Assembly: GCA_027315045.1 (NCBI GenBank)
Contig: DAHUZS010000027.1
Span: forward strand, 1-39,942
Length of the DNA: 39,942 bases
Source: Acidimicrobiaceae bacterium
Lineage (GTDB): Bacteria; Actinomycetota; Acidimicrobiia; Acidimicrobiales; RAAP-2
Direction: 5' to 3'
Below are positions 1 to 7,457 of the stretch, in pieces (position 1 is the stretch's first letter; every line of letters begins with the position of its first letter). The notes under the pieces were generated by a model that worked only from the letters and a program-made list of their open reading frames with translations, was not told the DNA's origin and did no database searches. Made by a program: the position numbers and the translations under genes.

Positions 1-95
1 GTGCGATGCGGCAGCGAGCTCGAACGGGCCATGCGCTCGAGCGCCCGGCGCTGCTCGGGGGTCACGGCCAAGGGCGGGGCGGTCATCACCGGCAT
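1..95 (-). CDS. IS630-type transposase, N-terminal fragment cut by window edge
   Basis: Reading the minus strand from the ATG at 95 gives 31 codons that run off the left edge. The peptide has the pattern LAVTPEQRRALERMARSSS followed by LPHR, which resembles the opening helix-turn-helix segment of IS630-family transposases (typically LT-x-EER-x-x-LE-x-LAR-S...). A second ATG lies three codons further in (84-86). No terminal inverted repeat could be assigned with certainty. The bulk of the gene, including any DDE catalytic residues, lies outside the window, so whether the element is intact cannot be judged. Family assignment is by remembered motif only. Confidence 0.5.
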   Translation of the reverse strand, partial: MPVMTAPPLAVTPEQRRALERMARSSSLPHR

Positions 96-147
96 GCTGC
101 CAGCCTAACCACCCTATCTATATCAGCGACGGACCACTAGGACCGGG

Positions 148-246
148 CTACTTGCCCGCCCGGCGCTGCCAGCGCGTCGCCTTGAGCATCTTCTTGTGCT
201 TCTTCTTGCGCATGCGCTTGCGGCGCTTCTTGATCAGGGAACCCAT
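148..246 (-). CDS. Small ribosomal subunit protein bS22 (AURKAIP1/COX24 domain), 32 aa
   Basis: The ATG at 246 opens a 32-residue, extremely basic peptide ending in TAG at 148-150. It starts MGSLIKKRRKRMRKKKH and ends RWQRRAGK. This is the hallmark of the bS22-type protein of actinobacterial 30S subunits, which in mycobacterial ribosomes sits near the decoding centre and whose homologues share the AURKAIP1/COX24 C-terminal motif. About half of the residues are Lys or Arg. The sequence AGGGTGA about 10 nt upstream could act as a weak ribosome-binding site. The gene lies downstream of a small unknown gene on the same strand. It is short enough to be missed by automatic gene callers, but the family match is strong. 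Confidence 0.93.
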   Translation of the reverse strand: MGSLIKKRRKRMRKKKHKKMLKATRWQRRAGK

Positions 247-320
247 GCCGGGCGGTCACCCTACCAGTCGACGGGTCGGGTCCGGCAAGGGGTCGGGACC
301 GAGCGGTCCAGGTGATGGCA

Positions 321-356
321 CGCCAGGGGTAGGGGTGGAGGCCCCTACCCCTGGCG
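321..356 (-). terminator. Perfect 15-bp GC-rich hairpin, possible terminator
   Basis: The arm CGCCAGGGGTAGGGG (321-335) is the exact reverse complement of 342-356, with a 6-nt loop (336-341). It overlaps the stop codon (345-347) of the small minus-strand gene at 345-626 and lies about 75 nt upstream of the bS22 gene. Position suggests a transcription terminator or attenuator between the two, but no U-tract follows on either strand. It could also be a mobile-element end or an mRNA-stabilising stem. Confidence 0.5.
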
Positions 357-626
357 TGAACGGGCCGCTGAGGGTGAGGCGACCCAGAGCAAGGAGCAGC
401 CGCCGGGCTCCGGCCGGCGCAGGGGGGTCGTACCGGCCGGGACTCGCACCGGGACGATCGCCAAGGACCGGGTGGCGCTCCCGGTCAGGTGGGCGGAGAC
501 CGACCCGGCGATCGCCCCGGCGCCCGCCCGTCCAGCCTCGAGCGCCCGACGAATGGTGCGGCGGACACGGTGGCTTTTTACTTCGCGTCCCTCGGTGCGC
601 TGATGCTGGATGGGGTGGGTTGTCAC
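345..626 (-). CDS. Hypothetical small basic protein, 93 aa
   Basis: A GTG start at 626 is preceded by GAGGAG at good spacing, which favours a real gene. The product is 93 residues. An Arg-rich N-terminal part (residues 15-30) is followed by an Ala/Gly/Ser segment (AGAIAGSVSAHLTGS) too short and weakly hydrophobic for a clear membrane span, then a low-complexity tail. I do not recognise a family. The gene sits between the histidine kinase (ends at 761) and bS22, on the same strand. The phased TAAGA repeats at 664-702 lie directly upstream of its start, so the neighbouring response regulator may control it. Overlapping frames on both strands are also open because of the high GC content, so coding status is uncertain. 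Confidence 0.35.
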   Translation of the reverse strand: MTTHPIQHQRTEGREVKSHRVRRTIRRALEAGRAGAGAIAGSVSAHLTGSATRSLAIVPVRVPAGTTPLRRPEPGGCSLLWVASPSAARSRQG

Positions 627-663
627 GGCTGCTCCTCGTTACCGCCATGTTCGATCAGGGAGT

Positions 664-702
664 TAAGACGACCCCCAATCGGGGCTAAGAACGCACTAAG
701 AA
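664..702 (-). promoter_or_regulatory. 11-bp-phased TAAGA direct repeats, candidate response-regulator site
   Basis: TAAGA occurs at 664-668, 686-690 and 697-701, giving steps of 22 and 11 bp. The last two are part of identical CTAAGAA heptamers at 685-691 and 696-702. An 11-bp period (one helical turn) is the usual layout of OmpR/PhoB-type response-regulator sites. The repeats lie just upstream of the small gene starting at 626 and beyond the 3' end of the adjacent kinase gene. A similar 11-bp repeat precedes the regulator gene itself (2943-2958). Confidence 0.45.
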
Positions 703-760
703 GCAACTTCGGCACCCGATCGGCGGTCCGGGCAGTTCCGCCGGATCGGCCGGATCGGCC

Positions 761-2203
761 CTACAGCTGGGCGGCGAATGCCGCCGGCTGGGGCGCGACC
801 GGGAGGTGCAGTGTGACGATCGCCCCCCCGTCGGGGGCGTTGGCCGCCGCGACCGATCCACCCTCCTCGCTCGCCACCTGGGCGACAATCGCCAGCCCGA
901 GCCCCGAACCCGGGAGGGCCCTGGCCGCCCGGGCCCAGTAGAAGCGATCAAAGATGTGGGGGAGATCCTCGGGGTCAATCCCCGGCCCGTGGTCCCGGAC
1001 CGACACGGCACCGGACCGGCAGAGCACCTCGACCGACGAGGCGTCGGGGCTCCACTTGATCGCGTTGTCGAGGAGGTTCCCGACCGCCCGGGCAATCCGC
1101 TCGCTGCGGCCCTCGACCCAGGTCGGCTCGAGCCGGGTGACGAAGGTCACCGCCCGGGGCCGTCCATGCGAGGTCGCCAGCTCGACGCAGTCCTCGACCA
1201 GCTGGTCGAGGCGGAGCGGGGCCGCCCGCTCCTGGGCGTGGTCTCCCCGGGCCAGTTCGGCCAGGTCGCCCACCAGGTTGGTCAGCTCCTGCATCTGGGT
1301 GAGGACGTCGGCCACCAGGACCTCGCGTTCGGGCTCGGACAGCTCGGCGACCCGCCGCACGATCTCGAGGTTGGTGCGCAGGCTGGTGAGTGGGGTCCGC
1401 AGCTCGTGGGAGGCGTCCAGGACCAGCTGGTGCTGGGACTCCCGGGAGGCTTCGAGGGCGCTCAGCAGGCGGTTGAAGGCCCGCCGCAGCCGCCCGAGCT
1501 CGTCGGGCCCACCCGGGTCCAGGCGCTCGGAGACATCCATGGTCCGGGCCAGCTCCTCGATGGTGGCGGTGAGGTCGTTCAAGGGGCCGACCGCGGCGCG
1601 CGACGCCAGCAGCCCGAGCACGACGGCCAGCGTCAACGCGATGAGGGCCACGAGGAGCAGGGCCAGCCCGAGGTGGCCCAGCTGGAGGTTGACCCCGGTC
1701 AGCGGGGCAGCCACCTGGAGCGCGCCGGACGCCGACTGCTGGATGAAGCCGAGCCGGACGACGACGGTGAGGGGGGTCACGTACTCCCGGTACTGCTGGT
1801 CCCCGACGCTGACGTTCGTGTAGAAGGGGCCGGCGGTGCCAACGGCGACGGCCCGGACCGAGGCGGTCACCGGGAGCACCGGGGCGCTCAGGGCGTTGCC
1901 GGAGGGGTAGAAGAACTGGGCGGTCGCCCCGTAGATGCCGCTCACCAGTCCGGTGGCCGGGTTGTACGAGATGCTGGTGGCCGACTCCACCTCGTGCGTC
2001 GCCTGCTGCAGGTTCCCGTTGACCGAGTTCAACAGCGCGTTGCGTGCCGCCAGGTACGAGCCAAGCGAGGCGGCGAGGATGGCGAAGCCGCCCACGCCGA
2101 GCGCGACCCACACCATGCGGGCCCGCACACTCGTTCGCTCGGGGGCGAGCCGCCGGAGGGCGTGCCGGGTTGAGCGCCCGAGCCAGGCGAAGGGTCTCCT
2201 CAC
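761..2203 (-). CDS. Two-component sensor histidine kinase (MprB/PrrB-like)
   Basis: A 480-residue membrane sensor kinase that should autophosphorylate and pass phosphate to the response regulator encoded just upstream. Order of parts: transmembrane helix about 30-53; extracytoplasmic sensor region about 54-173; second transmembrane helix about 176-200; HAMP linker about 201-252; dimerisation/H-box with the phospho-acceptor in [12 protein letters not shown] (His266); and an HATPase domain with N box [12 protein letters not shown]1 box DHGPGID and G2 box GSGLGLAIV. The GTG start at 2203 overlaps the regulator stop by 4 nt (GTGA), so the two genes are translationally coupled. Overall organisation and H-box resemble mycobacterial MprB, but there is no PepD-type protease nearby, so orthology is not claimed. 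The stimulus is unknown. Confidence 0.92.
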   Translation of the reverse strand: MRRPFAWLGRSTRHALRRLAPERTSVRARMVWVALGVGGFAILAASLGSYLAARNALLNSVNGNLQQATHEVESATSISYNPATGLVSGIYGATAQFFYPSGNALSAPVLPVTASVRAVAVGTAGPFYTNVSVGDQQYREYVTPLTVVVRLGFIQQSASGALQVAAPLTGVNLQLGHLGLALLLVALIALTLAVVLGLLASRAAVGPLNDLTATIEELARTMDVSERLDPGGPDELGRLRRAFNRLLSALEASRESQHQLVLDASHELRTPLTSLRTNLEIVRRVAELSEPEREVLVADVLTQMQELTNLVGDLAELARGDHAQERAAPLRLDQLVEDCVELATSHGRPRAVTFVTRLEPTWVEGRSERIARAVGNLLDNAIKWSPDASSVEVLCRSGAVSVRDHGPGIDPEDLPHIFDRFYWARAARALPGSGLGLAIVAQVASEEGGSVAAANAPDGGAIVTLHLPVAPQPAAFAAQL

Positions 2204-2871
2204 GGCTCCCGGAGCACGTAGCCGACCCCCCGGATGGTGTGGATGACCCTCGGCTCGCCCTCCTCCTCGGTCTTGCGCCTCAGGTAGCCGACGTAGACGG
2301 CGAGCGAGTTGGTGCCCGAGTCGAAGTCGTAACCCCAGACCCGCTCCAGGATCAGGTCCCGGGTGAGCACCTGGCGGGGGTGGCGCAGGAACAGTTCGAG
2401 CAGATCGAATTCGATGCGGGTGAGCGAGAACGGCCGGTCCGCGCGGTGGGCCTCCCGGGTGCCGAGGTCGAGCCCGAGATCGCCGAACCGCAGGACCTCG
2501 CCCTCCTCGCCGCTGCTCCGCCGCAGGAGCGCCCGGAGCCGGGCCAGGAGCTCGGCCAACGCGAACGGCTTGACGAGGTAGTCGTCGGCGCCGGCGTCGA
2601 GGCCCTGGACCCGGTCGTTGACGGCGTCCCGGGCGGTGAGCATGAGCACCGGGGTGTCGTCGCCGGCGGCCCGCATCCGCTTGCAGACCTCCAGGCCGTC
2701 GAAGTCGGGCAGGCCCAGGTCGAGCACCACGGCGTCGGGAGGGACGAGCGCCAATGCCTCGAGCCCCTGGCTCCCGCTGGCCGCGGTCTGGACCTCGTAG
2801 CCTTCGAGACGAAGGGCGCGCTCGAGCGATGCGTTGACAGCGGGGTCGTCGTCGATCACCAAGATCCTCAT
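2200..2871 (-). CDS. OmpR-family response regulator (MprA-like)
   Basis: A 223-residue DNA-binding response regulator. The receiver domain (1-118) has the acidic pocket IDDDP (7-9), phospho-acceptor Asp51 in VVLDLGLPD, Thr79 in MLTARD and Lys101 in LVKPFAL. The winged-helix output domain (about 130-223) ends in the typical [10 protein letters not shown]. It is the first gene of the operon and overlaps the kinase start by 4 nt. The receiver reads much like mycobacterial MprA. Phased AGTAA repeats about 70-90 nt upstream of the ATG suggest autoregulation by the protein. Targets are unknown. A candidate second target is the small gene at 345-626, which has comparable repeats upstream. Confidence 0.93.
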   Translation of the reverse strand: MRILVIDDDPAVNASLERALRLEGYEVQTAASGSQGLEALALVPPDAVVLDLGLPDFDGLEVCKRMRAAGDDTPVLMLTARDAVNDRVQGLDAGADDYLVKPFALAELLARLRALLRRSSGEEGEVLRFGDLGLDLGTREAHRADRPFSLTRIEFDLLELFLRHPRQVLTRDLILERVWGYDFDSGTNSLAVYVGYLRRKTEEEGEPRVIHTIRGVGYVLREP

Positions 2872-2931
2872 CGAAGCGTCGCCTCTTTCGTCCCGCCGGA
2901 GGGCGAATCTCGTTTGTCCTGGTGGTGAGCC

Positions 2932-2958
2932 TACTGGCCCCGAGTAAACGTCCAGTAA
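2932..2958 (-). promoter_or_regulatory. Phased AGTAA repeats and TACTGG/CCAGTA dyad upstream of response regulator
   Basis: AGTAA occurs at 2943-2947 and 2954-2958, exactly 11 bp apart (TTACT repeats when read toward the gene). TACTGG at 2932-2937 is the inverse of CCAGTA at 2952-2957, giving an overlapping dyad. This lies 61-87 bp upstream of the regulator ATG at 2871. Phasing fits an OmpR-type operator, probably autoregulatory. No clear -10/-35 pair was assigned. Confidence 0.4.
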
Positions 2959-3048
2959 GGGGCTGGGACGATGGGGGGCGAGGGGCGGGGACGTCGGCTC
3001 GCCCGGGCTCGGTGGAGCAGGGCCGATGTGCTAACGAGTTGGGGTCGT

Positions 3049-3121
3049 TGGCGGGTAGTTCAATCGGCAGAACGCCGGACTTTGGATCCGGAGGTTGGAG
3101 GTTCGATCCCTCCCCCGCCAG
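3049..3121 (+). tRNA. tRNA-Gln (anticodon TTG)
   Basis: Complete cloverleaf. Acceptor TGGCGGG (3049-3055) pairs with CCCGCCA (3114-3120). The anticodon stem CCGGA/TCCGG encloses loop CTTTGGA with anticodon TTG, reading CAA. The T arm is GGAGG-TTCGATC-CCTCC. The discriminator is G at 3121 and CCA is not encoded. A tRNA-Gln just upstream of glmU is a common actinobacterial arrangement. Confidence 0.97.
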
Positions 3122-3209
3122 CTCGGGCCGAACGGTGAGCTCGGCCGACCCGTGGCGGCGCCCGGTGACCGGATCCCGACCGGCGGGGGCGGGATGGTCG
3201 ACCCGGTGC

Positions 3210-3404
3210 TCAGGCCTCGGCCCGGAGCGGCACCTCGGCGCACCGGTCGTCGCCAGTCACGAGATGGCGCCAGTCACCGTGTTCGGGGCCACCGAAGAAG
3301 AAGACGATGTCATAACCGCAGTTCCGGCACTGCGCCGTGACCTGGTCCCGCCGACCCCCGCTGTGGATGGTCTGGCTGCCCGGCTCGGCATAAGTCCCCG
3401 ACAC
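3210..3404 (-). CDS. Small putative zinc-ribbon-like protein, 64 aa
   Basis: A GTG start at 3404 gives a 64-residue protein. It contains CRNCGYDI (a CxxC knuckle) about 26 residues in, followed by FFFGGPEHGDWRH and then TGDDRCA. The spacing C-x2-C...W-x-H...C is like that of small actinobacterial proteins that hold one metal ion, though only three cysteines are visible, with His as a possible fourth ligand. No partner domain is present. It stands alone between tRNA-Gln and glmU and faces them on the opposite strand. No function can be assigned. Amino-acid composition (aromatics, Cys, His) is unlike a random GC-rich shadow frame, which is the main argument for it being real. Confidence 0.55.
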   Translation of the reverse strand: MSGTYAEPGSQTIHSGGRRDQVTAQCRNCGYDIVFFFGGPEHGDWRHLVTGDDRCAEVPLRAEA

Positions 3405-3782
3405 GGCCCGTGACTCTAGGTTGGAGGCCCATTTCCTGACAAACGCGGTTGTGCGCGGCGGCCGACCACTGGCGCTTCACCAGCGCTTTTGCCCGTCACT
3501 CGCCTCGAACTCGCCGAGGTCGCGGTTGGCGCCGGCGGTCGTCGTCCTGGCCCTCGACCTCAGTGCGCACCCGGTCGACCGACCCGGCCCGCGGGGGCTG
3601 GCCCGGTCCGGCCCCGCCCCCCGCCCCGGCGCGTGCCGGTGCCCGGGTCATGAGCGCGGCGTGCACCCCGATCCCCGAGGACGAGGACCGCCTGGTCGCC
3701 TCGGGCGGAACCCGACCGGCAGGTGGAGGACCGAGGCGCCGAGTGGGCGAGCACCTCCCTGCGCCGGGGGGAAGAATGAGGC
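3405..3782. other. Intergenic region before glmU, no gene recognised
   Basis: These 378 nt contain GC-rich open frames on both strands but none with a recognisable product or a good ribosome-binding site. The end of the region (GGGGGGAAG about 10 nt before 3783) supplies the glmU ribosome-binding site. No convincing promoter or RNA was seen. Confidence 0.5.
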
Positions 3783-4877
3783 ATGACCGCGAGAGGACCG
3801 TTGCACGCCATCGTCCTGGCCGCCGGCGAGGGCACCAGGATGCGCTCGGAGCGGCCAAAGCCCCTCCATCGGCTGTGCGGGCGTCCGATGGTGCTCCATG
3901 TGCTCGACGCGCTGGCGGAGCTCGAACTCGACCGGGTGGCGGTCGTCGTCGGCCACGGGGCCGAATGGGTTACCAAGACCCTGGCCGACGACGCTCCCCA
4001 CGGGCTGCGGATCGAGTTCGTCGAGCAGGTGGTCCAGCGGGGCACAGGGGACGCCGTCGCCGTCGCGCTGACCGGGCTGCCCGAGGACGACGAGGCCGCT
4101 GACGTCGTCGTGCTGCCCGGCGACACCCCGCTGTTGCGACCGCCGACGTTGGCCGCGCTGGTCCGCCATCATCGGGCCACCGGGGCCGCCGCCACTCTGC
4201 TCAGCGCGGTGGTGGAGATCCCGACCGGCTACGGACGGGTCGTGCGCTCGGGCGAGGATCAAGTGGTCCGGATCGTCGAGGAGGCCGACGCCGGTCCCGA
4301 GGAGCGCCGTATCGACGAGGTCAACACCTCCATCTACTGCTTCCGACGGTCCCTCCTCCCGCCGGCGCTCCGTCGGCTCAGTCCGACCCACGCCCAGGGG
4401 GAGTACTACCTGACCGACGTGGTCGAGGTCCTCTCGGAGGCGGGGTACTCCGTGCGCGCCATGCCGGTCGAGGACCCGGTCGAGACGGCCGGCGTGAACG
4501 ACCGCGCCCAGCTCGCCGCGGCCGAGGCCGAGGTGCGCGACCGGATCAACGAGCGGTGGATGCGGCGGGGCGTCACGATGTGGGACCCCGAACGGACCTA
4601 TGTGGACACCACCGTCGAGCTCTCCCCGGACGTGGCGCTCTGGCCCGGGGTGGTCCTGCGGGGGACCTGCGTCATCGGGACCGGGGTCGAGATCGGCCCG
4701 GACTCGACGCTCATCGACACCGAGGTCGGCGAGTGGGCCGAGATCCGCTACTCGATGTGCGAGCGGGCCCGGATCGGGGCCCGGGCACACGTCGGGCCCT
4801 TTGCCGCGCTCGGCCCCGGAGCGGTGGTGGCCGCCGGCGAGACGGTCGCGCCGTTCGAGTCGAGACCGGCCAGCTGA
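3783..4877 (+). CDS. glmU: GlmU-type UDP-GlcNAc pyrophosphorylase lacking the acetyltransferase half
   Basis: The N-terminal uridyltransferase domain is complete: LAAGEGTRMRSERPKPLH (residues 12-29), QRGTGDAVAVAL (85-96), LPGDTPLL (111-118), GYGRVVR (149-155) and EVNTSIYCF (179-187). It should convert GlcNAc-1-phosphate and UTP to UDP-GlcNAc for peptidoglycan. A short left-handed beta-helix follows (about 275-355), but the protein stops at 364 residues, whereas GlmU is usually 450-490. The part that binds acetyl-CoA and carries the catalytic His, Lys, Tyr and Asn residues is missing. Where GlmU normally reads GPFA-x-L-R-PG, this one reads GPFAALGPG, so the Arg is also lost. The next gene begins 61 nt after the stop, so no frameshifted remainder exists. 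The acetylation step must be supplied elsewhere, or by a salvage route. Confidence 0.9.
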   Translation: MTARGPLHAIVLAAGEGTRMRSERPKPLHRLCGRPMVLHVLDALAELELDRVAVVVGHGAEWVTKTLADDAPHGLRIEFVEQVVQRGTGDAVAVALTGLPEDDEAADVVVLPGDTPLLRPPTLAALVRHHRATGAAATLLSAVVEIPTGYGRVVRSGEDQVVRIVEEADAGPEERRIDEVNTSIYCFRRSLLPPALRRLSPTHAQGEYYLTDVVEVLSEAGYSVRAMPVEDPVETAGVNDRAQLAAAEAEVRDRINERWMRRGVTMWDPERTYVDTTVELSPDVALWPGVVLRGTCVIGTGVEIGPDSTLIDTEVGEWAEIRYSMCERARIGARAHVGPFAALGPGAVVAAGETVAPFESRPAS

Positions 4878-4926
4878 AGGGGCGTCCGAGGCGTCGGCGG
4901 CCCGGCCGGCGCATCGGAGCGCGCGG

Positions 4927-4938
4927 TAGGTTCTTGGC
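4927..4938 (+). promoter_or_regulatory. Candidate -10 (TAGGTT) for a leaderless prs transcript
   Basis: TAGGTT at 4927-4932 lies 6 nt before the prs GTG, the same spacing seen for the TetR and Fur genes of this window. No Shine-Dalgarno sequence is evident in the 15 nt before the start. No matching -35 box was found, so this is only suggestive. Confidence 0.3.
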
Positions 4939-5910
4939 GTGGAGCTCACCCCGAAGCGCAAGCTCGAGCTCATGTCGGGACGCTCGAACCGACCCCTCGC
5001 CGAGGCCATCGCCAAGCACCTTGGCGTCGAACTCGGCGAGCCAAACCTGCGGGAGTTCGCCAACGGCGAGATCTACTGCCGCTACGACACCTCCATCCGG
5101 GGGCGGGACGTCTTCATCATCCAGACCCACTCGAGGCCGGTGAACGACTCGCTCATGGAGCAGCTGATCATGATCGACGCGGCCAAGCGGGCATCGGCCA
5201 AGACGATCACCGCCATCTGCCCCTGCTATGGCTATGCCCGCCAGGACCGCAAGTCGACCAGTCGGGAGCCGATCACCGCCAAGCTGGTGGCCGACCTGTT
5301 CCAGGCGGCCGGCGCCGACCGGGTGGTGAGCGTCGACCTTCACGCCGGTGCCATCCAGGGCTTTTTCGACGTGCCCTTCGACCACCTCCGCGCCAGCCCG
5401 GTGCTCGAGGAGTACCTGCGGACCCGGGTCGACGGCGACCTGGTCATCGTGGCCCCGGACTCGGGTCGGGTGCGGGTGGCCGAAGGATTCGCCCAACAGC
5501 TCAACGCCGACCTCGCCCTGGTCCACAAGCGGCGGCCAACCGGGACCTTCAACCACGTCGAGGTCCGTCACGTGGTCGGGGAGGTCGAGGGCCGGCACTG
5601 CGTGATCATCGACGACATGATCGACACTGCCTCGACGATCTGTGCCGCCGCCGAGCGGCTCGCCGACTCGGGGGCGGCGGACATCTGGGCCATGGCCACC
5701 CACGGGGTGTTCTCCGATCCGGCGGTCGAGCGCCTGGAGAAGGCTCCGGTCTCACGAGTGGTGGTGACCGACACCCTGCCCATCCCCGAGGGACTCGCCT
5801 TCGAAAAGCTCGAGGTGCTCTCGGTGGCCAGGATCATCGCCGACGCGATCAACGCGGTCTTCGCCGAGACCTCGGTGTCGGAGATCTTCGGGGGTGACAA
5901 CCAACTCTGA
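4939..5910 (+). CDS. prs: Ribose-phosphate pyrophosphokinase (PRPP synthase)
   Basis: The enzyme makes PRPP from ribose-5-phosphate and ATP for nucleotide, His and Trp synthesis. The 323-residue protein starts with GTG. Recognisable parts include the N-terminal RSNRPLAEAIAKHLG; the flexible catalytic loop KSTSREPITAKL; SVDLHAGAIQGFFD; and the PRPP-binding loop IIDDMIDTASTI. Most homologues have TGGT or TAGT where this one has TAST, a mild substitution in the pyrophosphate loop. Length is normal for class I enzymes. It follows glmU by 61 nt, the standard actinobacterial pairing. The sulfide:quinone reductase gene and the IS110 remnant downstream separate it from rplY, which normally follows closely. 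Confidence 0.96.
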   Translation: MELTPKRKLELMSGRSNRPLAEAIAKHLGVELGEPNLREFANGEIYCRYDTSIRGRDVFIIQTHSRPVNDSLMEQLIMIDAAKRASAKTITAICPCYGYARQDRKSTSREPITAKLVADLFQAAGADRVVSVDLHAGAIQGFFDVPFDHLRASPVLEEYLRTRVDGDLVIVAPDSGRVRVAEGFAQQLNADLALVHKRRPTGTFNHVEVRHVVGEVEGRHCVIIDDMIDTASTICAAAERLADSGAADIWAMATHGVFSDPAVERLEKAPVSRVVVTDTLPIPEGLAFEKLEVLSVARIIADAINAVFAETSVSEIFGGDNQL

Positions 5911-5994
5911 GCGGTACCCCCGGTTGGTCCGCGGGGGTGCGCCGCACCCTCGAGGTAACTCGGCCGGTGCCTTGAGCTCCGCAGGCGACGTCGG

Positions 5995-7188
5995 TCAGCC
6001 GAGGCCCTTGAGCATCACGTTCCAGTAGAAGGCCGGCAGCCCATAGCGCTTGAGCAGCCACATGTCGTAGCGCTCCCGCTGGGTGTCGATGAACGGCAAG
6101 CTCGGTCGGGGCGAGAGGCTGTAGTCGAACTCGGCCAGGACCATCTTGCCCAACGCCGTCGTGAACGGGCACGCCGCGTAGCCGTCGTAACGGGCGAGCG
6201 GCTCGCGACTCGAGAGCGTGGCAATGACGTTCTCGGTGACCACCGGCGCCTGGCGACGGATGGCCGCGCCGGTCTTGGAGGTGGGGGCGTCGCACACATC
6301 GCCGAGGGCGAACACCTCGGGGTAACGCTGGTGACGCAGGCTGTGGCGGTCGACGGGCACCCAGCCGTACTCCCCGGCCGACGCGAGAGGGCTGTCGCGC
6401 ACGAAGCCCGGCGCCCGCTGGGGAGGGGCGGCCCACAACAGGTCGTAGTCGAGGCTCGTCCGTTGCTTGCCCTCCGGCCCGACGGTCTCGAAGGTGGCGC
6501 TTCGGCGCTCCGGGTCGACCTCGATGAGCTCGGAGGAGAAGCGGGTGGCGATTCCGTAACGCTCGACCACACCCTCGAGCACCCGGGCGAACTCGGGCAC
6601 CCCGAAGATCCCCCCTGCCCCCGTCGCGTAGGTGACTTCGGCGTCGCCGAGCACCCCTCGCCGCCGCCAGTGGTCGCAGGCGAGGTAGGCCGCCTTCTGC
6701 GGGGCGCCGGGGCACTTGATCGGCGAACCCGGCGCGCAGAACAGGGCCCGACCGCCCCGGAACCGACGCACGAGCTCGGCAGTCTTCGGGGCCAGCTCGG
6801 CCGTGTAGTTCGTCGACGCGGCCGGGCCCGCCATCGCCTCAGACAGCCCGGGCACGAGGTCGACGGCGAGCTCCAGGCCCGGGCAGCACACGAGGACCTC
6901 GTAGCCGATCCGGGCCCCGCCAGCGGTCACGACGACGCGGCGGTCCGGGTCGAGTTCGACGGCGGCATCGCGTACCCAGGCCACGCCCTGTGGCACGAGG
7001 GCGGCTTGGCGGCGCTGGCTCCGCTCGATCGCCACCACGCCGGCGCCGACCAGCGTCCACAGCGGCTGGTAGTAGTGCCAGGTGGCGGGGTCGATGAGGA
7101 CGACATCGTCCTCCCCGGCCCGCCGGAGCCGGGCGGCGACACTGATGCCGGCCGAGCCGCCCCCGACGATGACCACTCGATGACGCAT
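5995..7188 (-). CDS. sqr: Sulfide:quinone oxidoreductase, type II (SQOR-like)
   Basis: A peripheral membrane flavoprotein that should oxidise sulfide to bound sulfane sulfur and pass electrons to the quinone pool. The Rossmann FAD site VVIVGGGSAGIS is at the N-terminus. The first redox cysteine is in GSPIKCPGAPQKAAYL, the signature of the type II/mitochondrial-like group. The second is in GYAACPFTTALGKMVLAEFDY. The end (WLLKRYGLPAFYWNVMLKG) matches the C-terminal amphipathic membrane-anchoring helix of that group. The ATG at 7188 is chosen because GAGGAGG lies 6 nt upstream and the FAD fold follows at once, although the frame is open further upstream. No persulfide dioxygenase or rhodanese is adjacent. 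It probably serves sulfide detoxification or supplementary respiration. An AT-rich repeat-containing promoter region lies upstream. Confidence 0.93.
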   Translation of the reverse strand: MRHRVVIVGGGSAGISVAARLRRAGEDDVVLIDPATWHYYQPLWTLVGAGVVAIERSQRRQAALVPQGVAWVRDAAVELDPDRRVVVTAGGARIGYEVLVCCPGLELAVDLVPGLSEAMAGPAASTNYTAELAPKTAELVRRFRGGRALFCAPGSPIKCPGAPQKAAYLACDHWRRRGVLGDAEVTYATGAGGIFGVPEFARVLEGVVERYGIATRFSSELIEVDPERRSATFETVGPEGKQRTSLDYDLLWAAPPQRAPGFVRDSPLASAGEYGWVPVDRHSLRHQRYPEVFALGDVCDAPTSKTGAAIRRQAPVVTENVIATLSSREPLARYDGYAACPFTTALGKMVLAEFDYSLSPRPSLPFIDTQRERYDMWLLKRYGLPAFYWNVMLKGLG

Positions 7189-7217
7189 GACGTCCTCCTC
7201 TCGGCGACCATTCCTGA

Positions 7218-7260
7218 CTACATTACTAAACATTAGGTGATTAGCCTCAGAATGTGAAGG
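7218..7260 (-). promoter_or_regulatory. AT-rich sqr upstream region with ACATT repeats
   Basis: An island much richer in A/T than its surroundings lies 30-70 nt upstream of the sqr ATG. ACATTA occurs at 7220-7225 and 7230-7235 (10-bp step), and an inverted AATGT is at 7251-7255, forming dyads of ACATT and AATGT. This looks like promoter plus operator. Sulfide-responsive ArsR-type repressors are known to act on sqr genes, but none is encoded nearby. Confidence 0.35.
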
Positions 7261-7457
7261 GGGAAGCTACGCCGGGCTCGGAACCGGGTTCCGACGTCGA
7301 CCCTCCGACGATGGCCGTCGCGCGAAGGGTCGGCGGCCAGGGCCCCGGAAGGGGGGCCGGCGTGCTCGGTGGTCGGGTCCGGCCGAGGAGCGGGACCAAA
7401 GGACACGGCAGCCCGAAGGCTCGGAGGAACCGCCTGCACCGGCTCCGCCACGCCGAC

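Noticed and set aside
806-2173. A 455-codon plus-strand frame opposite the histidine kinase
   Set aside because: The kinase on the minus strand has all catalytic boxes. The plus-strand product is compositionally biased shadow sequence.
3421-3786. Open frames on both strands upstream of glmU
   Set aside because: Pro/Arg/Gly-rich translations without domain features or convincing ribosome-binding sites.
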